Assembly (NCBI RefSeq): GCF_000003605.2
Contig: NW_003110484.1
Coordinates: 69,360 to 106,720 of the forward strand
Direction of reading: 5' to 3'
DNA: 37,361 bases
DNA from: Saccoglossus kowalevskii
Taxonomy: Eukaryota > Hemichordata > Enteropneusta > Harrimaniidae
Part shown: positions 1 to 11,747 of the stretch, piece by piece
Numbering within the stretch: position 1 is the first letter of the stretch
Layout of the letters: each line of letters begins with the position of its first letter
Position numbers and translations under genes: made by a program
The notes under the pieces: model-generated
Told to the model about the DNA's origin: nothing
Database searches by the model: none
The model's input: only the letters and a program-made list of their open reading frames with translations

Positions 1-5
1 CAGTG

Positions 6-249
6 GTGCTACCATAGCAATTCTGTATTTGTGCCACCATAGCAATGTTGTATCGGTGCCACCACAGCAATGTTGTATCGGTGCCACCACAGCAATGTTC
101 TATTGGTGCCACCACAGCAATGTTGTATTGGTGCCACCACAGCAATGTTGTATTGGTGCCACCACAGCAATGTTGTATTGGTGCCACCATAGCAATGCTG
201 TATTGGTGCCACAACAATGGTTGCTTGGCGCCAACATAACAATGATGTA
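6..249. repeat. 25-bp tandem minisatellite, about 9 copies
   Basis: Eight clear units start at 6, 31, 56, 81, 106, 131, 156 and 181, each opening GTGCCACCA and containing AGCAATG; a ninth from 206 is degenerate and fades by about 249. Units differ mainly at C/T in CCAYAGC and in the last five bases (TATCG or TATTG). Because 25 is not a multiple of 3, all frames cycle through the same 25-residue peptide, which explains the overlapping open frames on both strands here. The left end may continue beyond the window. Confidence 0.95.
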
Positions 250-743
250 ATGACGAGCACTACAGTGGTGTAGTCATATGTGTACAATGAAGGCTATCAT
301 TATCACCAAGCATGTCACGTGACATTTTGTTGTTTACCAGTCAAATGCTGGCGAGCGTTTATACACTCCTTATCAGTGCATATAATCAAAAGCGCCCTCA
401 GTGGCACAACCTGTGAAAGCTCGCTGAAACAATTACTTAATCGGGATCTGCCTACGCTTCTTAAAAACTTCAGAGGCTGAGTGGTCGATATATGAAAACG
501 GTGATCAAATGCGCTTGCGCAATCTATTGTACTTTTACACAAAACAAATCCATTTTCAAATCCATTCTAGAACGGCGTGTGTCTCAAGTTTCCCATATTA
601 ATTTCAGAACACAGAAATGGAGAATGGAATTCGCTCCAATATGAAAATATTAGACCAAGAACGCTAGAGTGAAAACAAAAAGCCACAGTGTAATTGAAGT
701 AATTGTTTGTGTTTTTACTCACTGAACTTGCGCGACTTTCGCA
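250..743. other. unannotated stretch
   Basis: No gene recognised. The short open frames at 280-480 (+) and 315-542 (-) overlap each other and match nothing I know. The only notable word is the E-box palindrome at 314-323. Confidence 0.6.
314..323. promoter_or_regulatory. GTCACGTGAC palindromic E-box (CLEAR-like)
   Basis: The 10-bp palindrome GTCACGTGAC is seen directly. It equals the consensus CLEAR/M-box bound by MiT-family bHLH-Zip factors such as TFEB and MITF, and is also an USF-type site. An identical 10-mer lies at 22916-22925. Function is inference; no adjacent promoter is evident. Confidence 0.35.
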
Positions 744-1055
744 GGGGGGGGGGGGAAGCATTATTGTTTAAACTGCATCATTGTATCAAAAAAATCGTTT
801 ATATTTTTACAGTATAATTCTACCGCTACCAGGCTTTATTTTTGAGTATTTTCTACAGCATCTTTTTACCTTAATTTTTTTTTTTATTTTTTTTTTAATT
901 TGCTCTTTATGAGTTGCAGATTTTTTTCTCTAAATGGGGGGGGGGGGGGCTTTCATCTATATCAAAGATGTTAATATAAATGTACAGATTTTTTCCTGTA
1001 ATTTTTTTTAATTTTCTTAAGTTGCAGATTTTTTTTTCTAAATCTATCTCATCCG
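744..1055. repeat. homopolymer-rich repeat relic with two long G tracts
   Basis: The segment holds G12 at 744-755 and G14 at 936-949, long T runs between 870 and 900, and two near-identical words, TTGCAGATTTTTTTCT at 914 and TTGCAGATTTTTTTTTCT at 1022, about 108 bp apart and each followed by AAAT. The internal duplication and tracts suggest a decayed non-autonomous element. No coding capacity. Its relation to the GACCA-ended relic at 2121 is only suggested by the similar T-rich interior. Confidence 0.5.
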
Positions 1056-2120
1056 GAGTTTCTAATAGTCAGTTAAATTTAAAGATAACAAAACGCGTTT
1101 ATTATTTCAATTTCATTCAAAAAAAATGAAATGAAGATGAGTTGTTTGTAAACTGTGACAGGTGGCGCTGTAACAAACCAAAAAAATGAGAATGAGTAGT
1201 TGATCTTCCCTCAGAATTTGTTAACAATTTTTGCATGTATTCTATTTTCTTAATTCTTCTGTTAAATTTGTCATGGAATGTATTCTCGCGCGATTAACAG
1301 CTTCGCGCCTCAGTGCTCCCTCATTTTCGATGCACTGATTTGGGGGACGGAAAACTTGCTGATCTGTCGTCTGCTGTATGTTGGTATCACATGAATGAAA
1401 TTAGGATCGACCATGAGTGAAAGGGCACACAAACCTTTTTTTTCAATATCGAATATTTCTTTGGAAAAAAAATAGTTTTAAAATACTGTGCTCAATCCGA
1501 CTAAATACACTGCTGGGGACCCCTTAATACCCGTAAGATGTTTCAGCGTAAAAGAAGAGAGCTCCCCCGGGTGAGCAATAAAAAACAGACCGTAAACTAT
1601 ATAAACTAAATCGATACAAAATTAAGTTCACAAACTCACGCCGCTTCAACTAAACCCCTCGCATATCACTCGATGACCCCCCTCACCCATGAATGGTTGA
1701 GTCCGGCTCGCGACGTATTGACCTTGGCACAGTTCTAGTTGTACTTGCGACTACCATATTACAGCGTTGTTGTGTCTGGCACTCACAAAACAAACACGCC
1801 CTTATTTCGATTGGTAGCAGAGCGGGCAGCCTCGATTGTCCTTTTCCTTTAACGTTTGTAGTTGTAATACGAAACATAAATACGTATATTCAGCGTTCTA
1901 CTCATGTCATACCCATTAAAATTAAAAGTCGCCCGCCCCCACCCACACACACATCACCACCACCACGAGGCTAGAACAGAAAAAATAATAATCAATAACC
2001 AATGCACGTACGACCCAGACAAAGAGATATAGTTCAACATGATTAAAATATTTTTCTGCAAGTGATGCTTGCATTTTAATAATTAATAAACGTCGGCGTG
2101 CAAAGCCAAATGCCTAAGGG
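1056..2120. other. unannotated stretch
   Basis: No gene recognised. A 93-codon frame at 1693-1974 (+) overlaps a 64-codon frame on the other strand; it includes a C/A-rich low-complexity run at about 1932-1970 and looks like chance. TAGCAGAGCGG near 1817 resembles a tRNA A-box but has no B-box at the right distance. Confidence 0.55.
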
Positions 2121-2340
2121 ATGGACCACTAACATTTTTGAGGGGTATGCTATCATCTGTGCAGCCTTTTTTGCTACTCGCACTTTTAAGAAATTATTTT
2201 TTTTATTTTGCAGCATTTTGTTTCCCTCTATCTGAACTATTTGTATAGACATTGGCCTTAGCTGTCATTTTTTTGCCTCAGGCCACTGAAGAAGCGTAAT
2301 TCTGATTTGTCCAGTTTCCAATTTCCTTTTTTAAATGGTC
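2121..2340 (+). repeat. possible non-autonomous element with GACCA-type ends
   Basis: The left edge reads ATGGACCACTAACATTTTTG followed by AGGGG, and the right edge reads TTTAAATGGTC, whose reverse complement GACCATTTAAA resembles the left edge. The interior is T-rich with no coding capacity. Related motifs of GACC, W-rich stretch, then G-rich run occur at 31001-31030 and 31122-31155. The boundaries and the family assignment are inference from these weak inverted ends. Confidence 0.35.
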
Positions 2341-3138
2341 GTTGTGAAGACGGTCATAGCCCATCATCGCCATCACCGGGTGTTCTAATGATTCACCAAC
2401 AACTTAACACCAAATTATTTTTAACTTGGTGGGGTTTTGTTTTTACTTGACGACAAAAGATATGCGCGCACGTGGCCATTCTGCGCAGTAGGCTTCACGC
2501 ATGCCGCGAGAGTTAAGGGTAAGGGTGTACTAACAAAATATATATAATTCGTGGAAAACCAAATCCTGTTTTAAGTCATTTTTATTAGAACGTGCGATTT
2601 ATTTGAAACAAACACCATCCGGCGCGCAGAAGCTACAGCAACATTGTAACGTATAAAGTACGATAACACATTTCAAGAATGTGACCCTCTGACCCGAACG
2701 TTCGTTGACGATTATCTGTTTTCATAGAAGTGTTTCCTGCTAAGAAGCAGACAATATTCAAAATCATCCAGGTGCTCGATTGACGTGTATATAATCCTGA
2801 CCACGTACTGTTTTGGTGGTTTTAACCATTTAAACGCCGTAATTATGCCCGCCAAAATTTTGTTGCAACATTTTACACCTTAAATTCGTCATTATAAACT
2901 GTTCTTAATTACGCACCGAATAGACTTAATTTCCCATTGGCTAGTTAACTCAGGTGAAATGGCTACAAGGTTTTACACGCGGGAGGTTTGTCGAGATTGT
3001 TTTTGTTGTCATGACCATTAATGGTGGTATAGGGTGATTTTGAAAATTGCACATTGGAAATTGATCTGGTAGTACTAACGACAAAAATAAAACATGTGCT
3101 GCATTTTCATAAATATTTTTAAATTTCAATGATGCGCG
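2341..3138. other. unannotated stretch
   Basis: No gene or clear repeat recognised. The 73-codon frame at 2950-3171 (-) matches no family I know and overlaps the promoter-like cluster that follows. Confidence 0.55.
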
Positions 3139-3226
3139 ATGACGTCGTTCCAATGTCGTCGGCTCGACCAATAGAAACTTCTCGTTTCAGTTTGAATTGT
3201 GAAGTTTATAAATATTTATAAAAATA
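3139..3226 (+). promoter_or_regulatory. CRE / CCAAT / TATA-like cluster
   Basis: ATGACGTC at 3139 is a CRE-like site, GACCAATAG at 3166 a CCAAT box, and TTTATAAATATTTATAAA at 3205-3222 a perfect 18-bp palindrome that contains TATAAA-like words. The order and the roughly 40-bp CCAAT-to-TATA spacing fit a plus-strand RNA polymerase II promoter. No downstream open frame supports a gene, so this is a weak prediction that could be chance in AT-rich DNA. Confidence 0.25.
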
Positions 3227-4521
3227 AAAGGGGAATGGTTTGTTATGTGGATAGTATAATTTCGTCTTTTTCAATTGAGCTCAAATATTTCCCCTCCCTT
3301 GAATCAATCGCGACAACGTTGACCAACCACTTGTCGACATTTTGGGTTAATTAGACTTAATGAAATGAAATTATCAGTCACTTGAAGCGCCGAGGGAATC
3401 AATATTTAAAAATCACGTCAACTCAATAATTAACTTCATTCTGTTCCTCCGTTGTAAAAAAAAAAAAAAAAAAAAAAACCTGCGCGGGATTTCAGTGCGC
3501 ATTCGTTGCTACATGGCCGGAATTCAAAAGGTATTCAAAAACTACCTCGTAAATTTCTGCGAAATAACTGCCATTTGCTATTACCATGGAGACGGCTTTC
3601 ATTAAAGTTTAACTTACTAGAAATACTAGTAAAAGTCACTTTAAATTCAGGTTGCCATTATAAATTGAACTTACGTGTGGCACGTAAGACAGAATAATGC
3701 TCGTGATTGGACTACTGAGAACCCTAGGCAAATGTAACCAATCAGTGGCCACTTATCGCGAGTGCCGGACATATCCGACCGAAGCTCAATTTAAACTTGG
3801 AGCCGATTTGCTCGAAGGCTGTACAAAAAACTGTTACACTTCATCAATAACCATAGCCTAACTTGATTAAACACCAATGTATGTGTAGAATTTTTTTTTC
3901 TAATTTTATTAATTTTTATTCATTGTATTTTTGTTTATTTATGACTATTTCTGGTTTTACTTGACGTGGCATTTTGTTCCCTATACCCATGTAATATTCG
4001 CTACTTACTGACAGCAAGAACCGAGCCATGCGCATTTTTAACTACATAAGGCGACCTGGTTTTTTTTTTTCTTCTTCTTTTATCCGGGGCTTGTGCATTC
4101 AAAACTGGAGAGTGAATCTAAATCTCATTCTCCGACAAGTGCGTATGTGGCGTAGAACCTTGACAAAGGATGATCGCCGACAAAAGCAAGAACGCAATGT
4201 GGTGTATATCTTCATTGTGATGAATGAAAGCGCCGACCTCGTCCTGGTTCTAGGCCAAAAAAACCTAAGGCAACGACAAAATGTAGCCCTTCAAACGATT
4301 TTCCCGTTGATTTCAGCAGATAATTCATTATTCAAAGTTTGACACCCGGCTTTTGAGCCGCGGTGAGTCGAAGCAAACCGTGATTGTTCCCGCGTTTCTC
4401 CGCAAAATGAACTGATCAGTATTCCTTTTAAAATTCTTTTCTAGAATTTGACATTAACGTTCTGTACTGTCAAAGCAGATTATACTAAAATTTATGATCA
4501 TATACATTTGTTCTGTCTTGC
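3227..4521. other. unannotated stretch
   Basis: Contains an A23 run and an NF-Y-type word, ACCAATCAG, near 3737. The 104-codon frame at 4028-4342 (+) begins at an ATG but includes a low-complexity Phe/Ser stretch from a T-rich run and matches no family I recognise. I do not call a gene. Confidence 0.5.
3456..3478. repeat. A23 homopolymer
   Basis: Uninterrupted run of 23 A residues between GTTGT and CCTGCGCGG. It could be a retroelement tail, but I see no target-site duplication or upstream SINE/LINE body, so only the homopolymer is called. Confidence 0.95.
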
Positions 4522-4642
4522 AGTCGTCGTGCCGCGTCCTGTTTGATATGGGACTCTTAGCGACGAATACAACGCGTGTAATATACATTGTTTATTTACA
4601 TGAAATTCGAACACGCGCTGCGCGACGACCACCGCGCTTTAA
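4522..4642 (+). mobile_element. MITE copy A, left end truncated
   Basis: Shares nearly its whole length with the copies at 23605-23737 (inverted) and 30673-30810 (same orientation): AGTCGTCGTGCCGCGTCC at the left, TTATTTACATGAAATTCG in the middle, and CGACGACCACCGCGCTTTAA at the right. The right end keeps the terminal TTAA; on the left about the first ten bases, including TTAA, are missing or replaced. Inner arms CGCGTGT (4573-4579) and ACACGCG (4611-4617) form a second inverted repeat. It is non-coding and GC- and CpG-rich against AT-rich surroundings. Confidence 0.85.
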
Positions 4643-4959
4643 AGTGACATTGGCGGGGGTTCCGCAGTATTGAGCAGAATTGACTTAATTTAGTTAATTT
4701 GGGCCCAGTATCACTTGAAATTAAGAATACGAAATCAATGGCGAGAAACGAACTCGTACTTCTTTAATATTAAATTGGCACGCATTTGATCTTTTAGAAA
4801 TGGAAATCGTCGAGTAGTCCCGCCTTCGTGTTAAGAATCTTACAGACCGAATTGAAAATGTGCCATTTTCTTCCAATTTTAACACTATGGTCCCACATAT
4901 ATAGCATACAGAAAATGGAGGGAAAGTGGGAAACGATTGCAAAATTTTCATTTTATCTT
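4643..4959. other. unannotated stretch
   Basis: No gene or repeat recognised. A 76-codon minus-strand frame at 4721-4951 shows no family resemblance. Confidence 0.55.
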
Positions 4960-5215
4960 TGTTAGTTGAATTGGTTTCTATGGTGATAATATTTCTGGAT
5001 ACCTAGGCAATTTCATATATTATGCTTGCCTAATAATTACAAATATTTGTGTAAATTTTTCATTTTATGAAATGATTATTCAGTATCAGGAATGTGACAA
5101 TATTTTTCAATGGGGAGTCTCACAGCAATGACTGTCACGTGTAAATTTTGTATTCGGGTCGAACTCCCATAATGCACTGCAATATGCTCAATAGTTGCAA
5201 ACATTGAATTCAAGC
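4960..5215 (+). repeat. dispersed repeat relic with a single diverged copy of the 62-bp satellite unit
   Basis: TCCCATAATGCACTGCA at 5165, followed by ATATGCTCAAT and ending ATTGAATT at about 5211, follows the order of the 62-bp unit amplified at 20437-21112 but lacks about 11 bp from its middle. Upstream, TGGTTTCTATGGTGA at 4972-4986 is identical to 20353-20367, which lies just upstream of the array. Two shared landmarks in the same order and orientation suggest both loci descend from one dispersed element and that only its right part was amplified at 20 kb. The outer boundaries are estimates. Confidence 0.6.
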
Positions 5216-5292
5216 CGTATACGCACTGGACGGTGGCGAAAATTCTAGCCTGCTTGTACCCTCCTTTGAGGTTTTTTCTATTTGCAAACGTG

Positions 5293-5300
5293 TGACGTCA
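5293..5300. promoter_or_regulatory. perfect CRE palindrome TGACGTCA
   Basis: The full 8-bp CREB/ATF site occurs in the context GTGTGACGTCATCGTCG. A second perfect copy lies at 6751-6758. The motif is certain; regulatory use is unknown. Confidence 0.3.
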
Positions 5301-6425
5301 TCGTCGTTAAATAGCCATTGCTAATATAATTGCAGAACACGTGAATGAACTCCCCTCACCGCATTGGTATGTCGTAGTCGCTGACGCTCACGAAACAACC
5401 TCCCTCGTCGCGCTGGTTCATCAAAGTTATTGACAGACACGAGACAACCTGGCGGAGCGTTATACTGAAATAGTAATGACAGAAACGTTGCCAGCCTGAT
5501 TCCCATAATCAAAACTAATGTCCAAACGCTCGTTGGCAACTTGAAACTTAGTCCCTGGGTTTCGGTCAAAAAATAACACTGACAGACATAAAAATGGGAT
5601 TGTTGTTTGGCACTTGTGTGTGACTAGCATGTCTAATCGTGTGCGTACACTATGACGACTCTGGACGCTCAGCTGTGATCGCCAGGTTCCCGCCACAAAC
5701 GATTGTATGTAATATATTCTCTGTACGTGTTGGGTCGTCCTGGGTCACAGACTAGCAGCTTTTTCTGAAACCATATGGTTGGGTCCGTCCTCCACCGCCT
5801 TGATGCATATCCTTACTTTTATATAAATAAAACAATGTTTTTTTTTCATTTTTATCTAGGTTATAGTGGTTTCGAACGATTGCTGGTCAGTTCCATTCAT
5901 GTTTTTGTTGATTTTCGGAAACTAAGATCACTGTACACATCCCTATCCCTGAAAAAATAACCTTTACACAGAATCAGATTCATATGTCGCAATTTCATGG
6001 TCGTCCGCATACTAGTAGTTCAAAATGGCGTCTGTTGTCGAACTTCATGAAGCCCGGCTTCGAATGACGAGGAGGAGCTCAGAGTAAATAAGAGGACGTG
6101 AGAGGAATTCAAAATAAGCTTACAGAAGAGACAAAAAACAGACTGCTTGGCTGCGATTATGGAACAAAGACGAACGTTTTTTGTTTTTTTTTAACAAGAC
6201 TACAATAGAATGTCTGCCGGCGAACGTGACCAACATTGTAGCTGGTCTCCGTATCTGTATCTGTAATGATACCTCAGTGCCATGTGGATACACGCAGTGG
6301 CAAGGACGTTCACCATGGCAGAAAATAAAACGCAAACTTGTATTGAAATGAAAGGAAAAAGTAACGAGTAATCCTTTTTCCCGATTTCTACAGCCCATTA
6401 GGTTTAGAAAAAATATTTTATTTTG

Positions 6426-6430
<5 letters not shown>
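5301..6430. other. unannotated stretch
   Basis: Several overlapping minus-strand open frames (5321-5569, 5460-5696, 6120-6398) of 78-92 codons match nothing I know and have no convincing splice or start context. The region is CpG-containing and not obviously repetitive. Confidence 0.5.

Positions 6431-6470
<40 letters not shown>
6431..6470. repeat. (ATT)13 microsatellite
   Basis: Forty bases of uninterrupted ATT triplets directly after a T-rich run. Confidence 0.97.
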
Positions 6471-6471
<1 letters not shown>

Positions 6472-8198
6472 GTAAAACCGATAAAGAACTTCATTTTAGC
6501 CTTTTATTTTATTTCATGAATTTTCTTTAAAAAAAAAAAAAATTATTTCGCTAGAAAAAATGCTAATTGTAAGAATTTGTAAGATTTTTTAATTAATGTA
6601 ATATTACACTATACAATTTAGGTTATGTTCAAGAAATCTTGTTCAACACTTTATTGTGATATTTTATGTTATTTTATTTTATACCCATTAATCTTGCCCT
6701 ACTGTATGAACAATAATAAAATACTGAAATAGTAACATAATTTGAATAAATGACGTCATGATGTTTATGTCTATATTGACAGTGAGTTTTTGTGAAGATA
6801 AGTTACTGAATTTCATATTTGTTTTGAACGTCACCACAGCAGACACCCAAGGGGCTCATCTACTTTCACAAGAAAGTCTCACGAGAAAACTGCAGCTAAA
6901 CCCCGCACGACAACTGAATGGCAGGTCACCACGTACCCGCGCCATCAAAGAAGATCCCGAATATATATGCAATTCTGTTTACGTATATCTAAGAGAGGTA
7001 CTTCTGTCAACGAGATAACCTATTTCGGGGGAAAAGGAGGATAAAAAACACATTTCTCCAGAGAGTGTCGCACAATATAATTACATGACTGAGTGATCGA
7101 CAAATCCGCCCTCAGAGCCCAAATGAGTCCAAACAATTTACACCGACAAGGAAGAGGGAGGGGCAGCACTCAGTCAGTGGAGAACGTTTACAAGAAAACA
7201 AATTCTTGGAGCTCGAAGAAGCGGCGATCGGACAGCACGCATACCTTTACACTGACGGTAAATAAAACAGTAGATAATTTAAGAGCTCAAATGCTAGCAT
7301 GTTATGATCACGGTTTGCTCCGAATTTGTGCAATATATTTTACTCATGTTCAATAACTTTTTTCCGAGAAAATGTCTCTATTTTCGGGCCAACCTCAGGC
7401 TGCCCCCATGGCGCATTATTTCATATCCCGCCGCAGATTATGTTAAAACTCGTCATTATATCTATAATTGTGGTTCTCCTGCCCCAGGCTCTTTACGTTC
7501 AAAATGGGTATAACGCAAAGGGTAGATAACTACAGGCATGAACTCGGGTTTGCTCGTCTCAACAAAAAATGATTTTCTGATTTTCCTATGATTACCACTG
7601 TAACCCAATGAAATGAGCTAACATACCACTAGTGTTTGAGAAGTCTATCATATCTGACCATTTCCGGTGGGAAAAAAATCAGTGAAATTAACTTTATCAA
7701 GCTAATAATAGGGGAAACAATACATACACGTTTGTATGTTTCCATGGAAATAACAGTTTTGGTTTTCCCAAATGCAAAATACCAGGCTTATATTGCAGTC
7801 TTTTTAAAATGGAAATTGCAAAATATTGACTAAATACATAACATAATTGTTAACAAATAATAAACGCGACCCGAGAATTTATTCCAGTTTTAAAAATGTC
7901 AACCACGGAAATAAACAAGAAACATGCCAATTTCAAATAATATATTGTTTTGAAAATGTCTTAAGTCACGTTGCGTAATCTTTATTTTCACGTGTCCAGA
8001 ATTCCGTGACTCGTCTTATTCGGGTAGCGCGCAAATACCACGAACAACTTGAACCAGGAAACAAATCCAGCACACACAACAAAAATCAAACCCCGATTCA
8101 ATCATATCACCCCAGCCTACATTGACTCTACCATTCCACAATACGATAGTGGTTATACCACACGTTGTTAGTTTATTATAGACCATCTTTTATTTCAG
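6471..8198. other. unannotated stretch
   Basis: Holds the second perfect CRE (6751-6758). Open frames at 6758-7018, 7093-7356 and 7304-7529 (+) are short, partly overlapping and without recognisable domains. I see no transcript structure linking them. Confidence 0.5.
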
Positions 8199-8442
8199 TC
8201 CCCTCTACGACATGATTCTTAAGTCCAAAGAGCCTGGACACGTGGTCATTGCAGAAAAATACATCAAAAAGCCCAGTACACGTTTGTTTCTTGATTCCAA
8301 GAAAAGTAAATTCCGATGTTGCATCATAATTAGCACAGTCCAAAATGGTAACCTTAAGGAGACTGTGCGACAATTCTTAGCCACAACATATTGGACATAT
8401 ATCAATCGCTACCCTGCTCCTTGCAGTGGGCCAGCATGGTGA
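8199..8442 (+). CDS. possible terminal exon, unrecognised protein
   Basis: An acceptor-like ACCATCTTTTATTTCAG ends at 8198 and the frame is open from there, through ATG at 8212, to a TGA at 8440-8442, giving about 80 codons. The peptide opens PLYDMILKSKEPGHVV and has a Lys-rich middle, a short hydrophobic CCIIIS stretch and a C-terminal YPAPCSGPAW. An AATAAA lies at about 8529, roughly 90 bp after the stop, as a terminal exon would have. Against it: the opposite strand is also open (8176-8373), no upstream exon is recognisable and I cannot place the sequence in a family. It could be chance or a processed fragment. Confidence 0.25.
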
Positions 8443-11400
8443 TTTGCCAAATCAACATTTGTACCACTGGATTTAGTTCTATTCAACATTTTAATAGATG
8501 TAAACACAACGTGTTGCTGGAATTAAAATAATAAACATAATAGCATATATGTGTTTTCAAGTTCTTATCATTATTGATCAGTTAAAATTCATCTATTTAA
8601 TGTTTACGTACATAACTGAGAAATACTAGTGTGTTTGATATACTTTAGCTTGAATACAAAAAGAATTTATAGAAAGCTGTACAAATATATGCAACTAGAT
8701 CTGGAAAAGCCATTATATGATACTATGTTCCAGTCAGAACGTCAACACGTTCTCTGGTTTGTTCTCCGATTGTTTTTAAAATAGCAACTCCCTATCCCCC
8801 GTAATTAGTGGTATATATTATTTTCTTATATGGATTGATAACAGGTCAGCAGACCTATCAAACTCTCCGATTGGTTCGACGAATGGTCGCTGGGAGTTGG
8901 TAGCCAATAGGTGGTAATGTTGTATCGCACGCTGTCATGTCCCAATTGAGTTGAAGCATATACACAAGGCTGAATTTGATACGTCGAAAACAAACAAACA
9001 AACAAGCTGCTCTCGGATTGGTCTGACAATCAGGTACAATCTTCAGTTGTAAGTAGATTTGCATTGAGTCTGATAGTTGAAGTGAAATCATTGTTTGGTC
9101 AAGCTCAACAGTTATGCTATATCCTACAATATTATTTTCAATTCAAATAAGGGTATATTTCCGCCTTTATTTGTATCAGAATATGTACTACTTTTACCAA
9201 AAAGGCGGCAAATGGCGACAAAACCACGTTACACAGGATAAACAATTCCTAATCAAATAAATAAAAAAATTATAAACAAGTGCTAATAAAAAAAGAAAAT
9301 CGATAACGAATTTTAGGAAAATTTTGGTTTGCAAGGAACAATTTTAATGGAGATTTTTGTGCGAAACTATATTACCCAAGATTCAATGCGATAGCATGAT
9401 GGTTCACGTGAGATATTCGGCCAATAGTTGTCATTATATTAAAAACAATCTCGAAACAATCTCATTGGTCAATCCAAGACATGCATAGTACAGAAGAGCG
9501 GTACACCAATAAACACCCACGCAACATAAAACTTACATTATATCTCCCACAATTCCCTAAATCTCATCTTCGATGACATCACGCCAGACTTGGAAGATAT
9601 AGATATGTTTCTGGTCTGTACTTTATGACTGGCCCGGGGGGACTTATACCTATCAAACGTCATGTCAATGGCAATGATTCATTTGACTTTGTTTTTATTT
9701 TATTGGGTAATTCTGTGTTATATTATCGCATTTTACGATCATCATTGTTGGCCAATGTACGTGCCTGTCGCGTTTTTGGCAATTCAGTCTAGCTTAATGG
9801 ACGCGATGCTACGGTTTAAAAGTTTTTGAAATACAGCAATGCCACACAAATGTTTATATATTTGGTGTAATATTTCATATATCGCAAATAAGGAAAGAAT
9901 GGGTCAGGACACCAAGATTGAATTGGACAATTTCTTAAAATTAATCCAAATTGCTTCTGACATCGCGTAATTGTTGTTGTTTTTGCTGTCCCTAAAACGG
10001 TTATTTGTCTCGTGGCGTAAAGGATGGTCGAGAGTGCACCGGGGCAATGACTGCAGGGTAACTCGCTTACAAATTCCGTGTTCTGGACGCCACAATAACT
10101 TGCCACATCAAAGTACCCTACCACTCATTAACAACACCCGATTTATACCACATCAACGACGTGGAACCCACCTCAGTTCCGTCTGCACACACTTCAGCAA
10201 TCAACAACAGGCACTGAAAGTGCTACCATCAGTGAAAGTTTGAATTGCGTTAGCCGTGTTGAAAGGTGGCCTAGGTGTACCTAGCATAAATACTGGAATA
10301 ATAACGGTCAGCAATAATTCAAAAGATTCTTTTTCCAATTCAACAAAGTGATCGTAGATGCAATTGTTTGACTCAGCAAGAGTCTTTTCTCTCATATTAG
10401 TCCGACCGTTACTCGTTTGGTAAGAACACTGGTACTTCAGCTAATTGAAATTAAAAAAACAAACTCTGCTATGAAGTCAACTAATCGATTTTCTGAATTC
10501 TATTTCTACCGAGTTATCACAGAGCGCTGTGAGAAGCCAATGTAATATTATGGTGAGACTATCGGTGCAAGGAATTTGTCTGTTTTCAATTTCAAATCGA
10601 GACTTCGGGAGTACACAGAATGTACATAGTTTGTACCCATGCCAGAACACCGTTCAAGAAACATTTGTTTTTTCATCTGCCAAAACAGAATGTCTGATTA
10701 GGAAGGATTCCATTAAAAGCTGCCAGTGTTAAATGACATGCGTATTTATGGCAGGAGAGTGTACATGTCGTGCGAACTATAGATACCAGCCCGTCACCAG
10801 GACCCCATGTGTATACATCACATCTCGATTTAGCTTATGTTCTTGCTGCAGTCGAATGGTACAACTTTGGCAACGTGGTTGTTATCTGATAGAGGTACAC
10901 ATTTGGTGAGCAAACGGAATTTGGTGAAAAGTGCAATAGCAACTTCATTCTACTTGACAAAAAGGCCACATCGAACATGGTCATGTTAATAGGAGGGGGT
11001 AGCTTTAAATAAACTTCCTAAAAACGGCATTAACTTCGATACAAAACTATAACAAAAGTCATTCCCATAACAGTTGTTTTCGTAAGTTAATAAGTGTACT
11101 CAACGCTGGTTGAAAGAAGCCGCCGTTTTACGTCATCCAAATATAGTGGGTTCTAGACGGTCCTTATCCAACTCTCTGTCACCTGTGTTTTCTCTCTATA
11201 TTTCATGCATTTTCTGTTAAGTTTGAAACCCGTTTTGCGATATATTAAGTCTTGCAAATGGTAAACCCATGTAGGAGCCCTTCCGGGACCCCTTGAACCT
11301 GAACCTGCACCTGGAATTGTGCATGAACAACCATACTACAGAGAAAGAGAAAGAGCCACCACGACCAAAGTAACATACCCGGAGAGTCGACGCCCTATAA

Positions 11401-11747
11401 CCCAAATGTGCCACGGAACCATATAAAGCTAATGCAACAATCAGACTAATTTAACATTGATTGTAATAAAGCGTTAATTAATCCACTGCAAGTGTCCACT
11501 CTCAATGATATATGCGAACTGTCCGCCGGTCATAGCAAGTTGTGTGGGCTTTCCTATAACAAAATACAAAGCATTTCGTACATTTTGCAAAACCTGTACC
11601 AGATACTTATTAAAATAATCGTAAATATATCAGTTGTTTCGTGCAAAACAATTGACGTTTAGGTTTCTGTTAAATTGTGTTCTTGCTCGTCTAGGGTTTG
11701 AAATGTTTGAATTTGGCATTTTGATGATCGAAGCTCAAAGTGGTGGT
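8443..11747. other. unannotated 3.3-kb stretch
   Basis: No gene recognised. Frames at 9816-10124 (-, 102 codons) and 9971-10243 (+, 90 codons) overlap on opposite strands, as expected from chance. An octamer word ATTTGCAT lies at 9057 and a CACGTG E-box at 9415. No repeat family seen elsewhere in the window recurs here. Confidence 0.5.

Noticed and set aside
9-287. Overlapping frames rich in Cys, His and Trp on both strands
   Set aside because: They all translate the 25-bp minisatellite and cycle through the same peptide in every frame.
1810-1860. tRNA-like A-box TAGCAGAGCGG
   Set aside because: No B-box at the expected distance and no foldable acceptor stem.
4028-4342. 104-codon ATG-initiated frame as a gene
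   Set aside because: Contains a low-complexity stretch from a T-rich run, no recognisable domain, no splice context, and its length is within chance for the window.
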